Below are positions 5,559 to 6,800 of a DNA stretch of 6,800 bases, one piece after another. This stretch comes from Burkholderiales bacterium (GTDB lineage: Bacteria > Pseudomonadota > Gammaproteobacteria > Burkholderiales > Burkholderiaceae_D). Below the pieces are notes generated by a model that did not search any database, was not told the DNA's origin, and saw only the letters and a program-made list of their open reading frames with translations. The first letter of the stretch is position 1. Each line of letters begins with the position of its first letter. Made by a program: the position numbers and the translations under genes. The stretch covers positions 1 through 6,800 of the forward strand of contig SYFN01000058.1 in assembly GCA_005800405.1 (NCBI GenBank), in the 5' to 3' direction.

Positions 5559-6800
<1,242 letters not shown>

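Overview
The window reads as ordinary chromosomal DNA of a betaproteobacterium, probably of the Burkholderiales (an Oxalobacteraceae-like lineage is my best guess). The reasons are the split proton-translocating transhydrogenase (pntAa/pntAb/pntB), the NudJ-MnmA gene pair, a YibF-like GST beside purB, and protein wording typical of that class. Base composition is moderate. I see no tRNA, rRNA, CRISPR array, insertion sequence or phage gene.

Left part (1-2554, minus strand): a compact four-gene transcription unit in the order pntAa - panD - pntAb - pntB, with pntB leaving the window at its left edge. The transhydrogenase subunits make a membrane enzyme that uses the proton-motive force to drive hydride transfer from NADH to NADP+. 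The panD gene (aspartate 1-decarboxylase, beta-alanine for pantothenate) sits inside the pnt operon. In this copy it carries an in-frame TAA at codon 17, eight codons before the catalytic serine, while the rest of its frame is intact. This is the most unusual point in the window.

Middle part (2555-4478, plus strand): a divergent intergenic region of 284 bp holds a good sigma70-type promoter, a possible nine-codon leader ORF with a better ribosome binding site than the gene itself, and small palindromes. Then come nudJ (Nudix phosphatase) and mnmA (tRNA 2-thiouridylase), which overlap by 8 bp, followed by a modest hairpin terminator.

Iron-storage part (4519-5532, plus strand): bfd (bacterioferritin-associated [2Fe-2S] ferredoxin) and bfr (bacterioferritin) are adjacent but appear to have separate promoters. 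A Fur-like operator lies over the bfd transcription start. Two back-to-back Fur-like sites lie upstream of the main candidate bfr promoter. This suggests opposite iron control: bfd made when iron is scarce, to release iron from Bfr, and bfr made when iron is plentiful. A strong bidirectional terminator separates bfr from the convergent GST gene.

Right part (5559-6800): a YibF-like GST on the minus strand diverges from purB (adenylosuccinate lyase), which leaves the window at its right edge. The order nudJ - mnmA - ... - purB matches the E. coli cluster nudJ-mnmA-hflD-purB, with bfd, bfr and the GST where hflD would be. No wholly new system is evident. The points worth following are the broken panD inside pnt, the bfd/bfr operator layout, and the leader elements of nudJ and purB.
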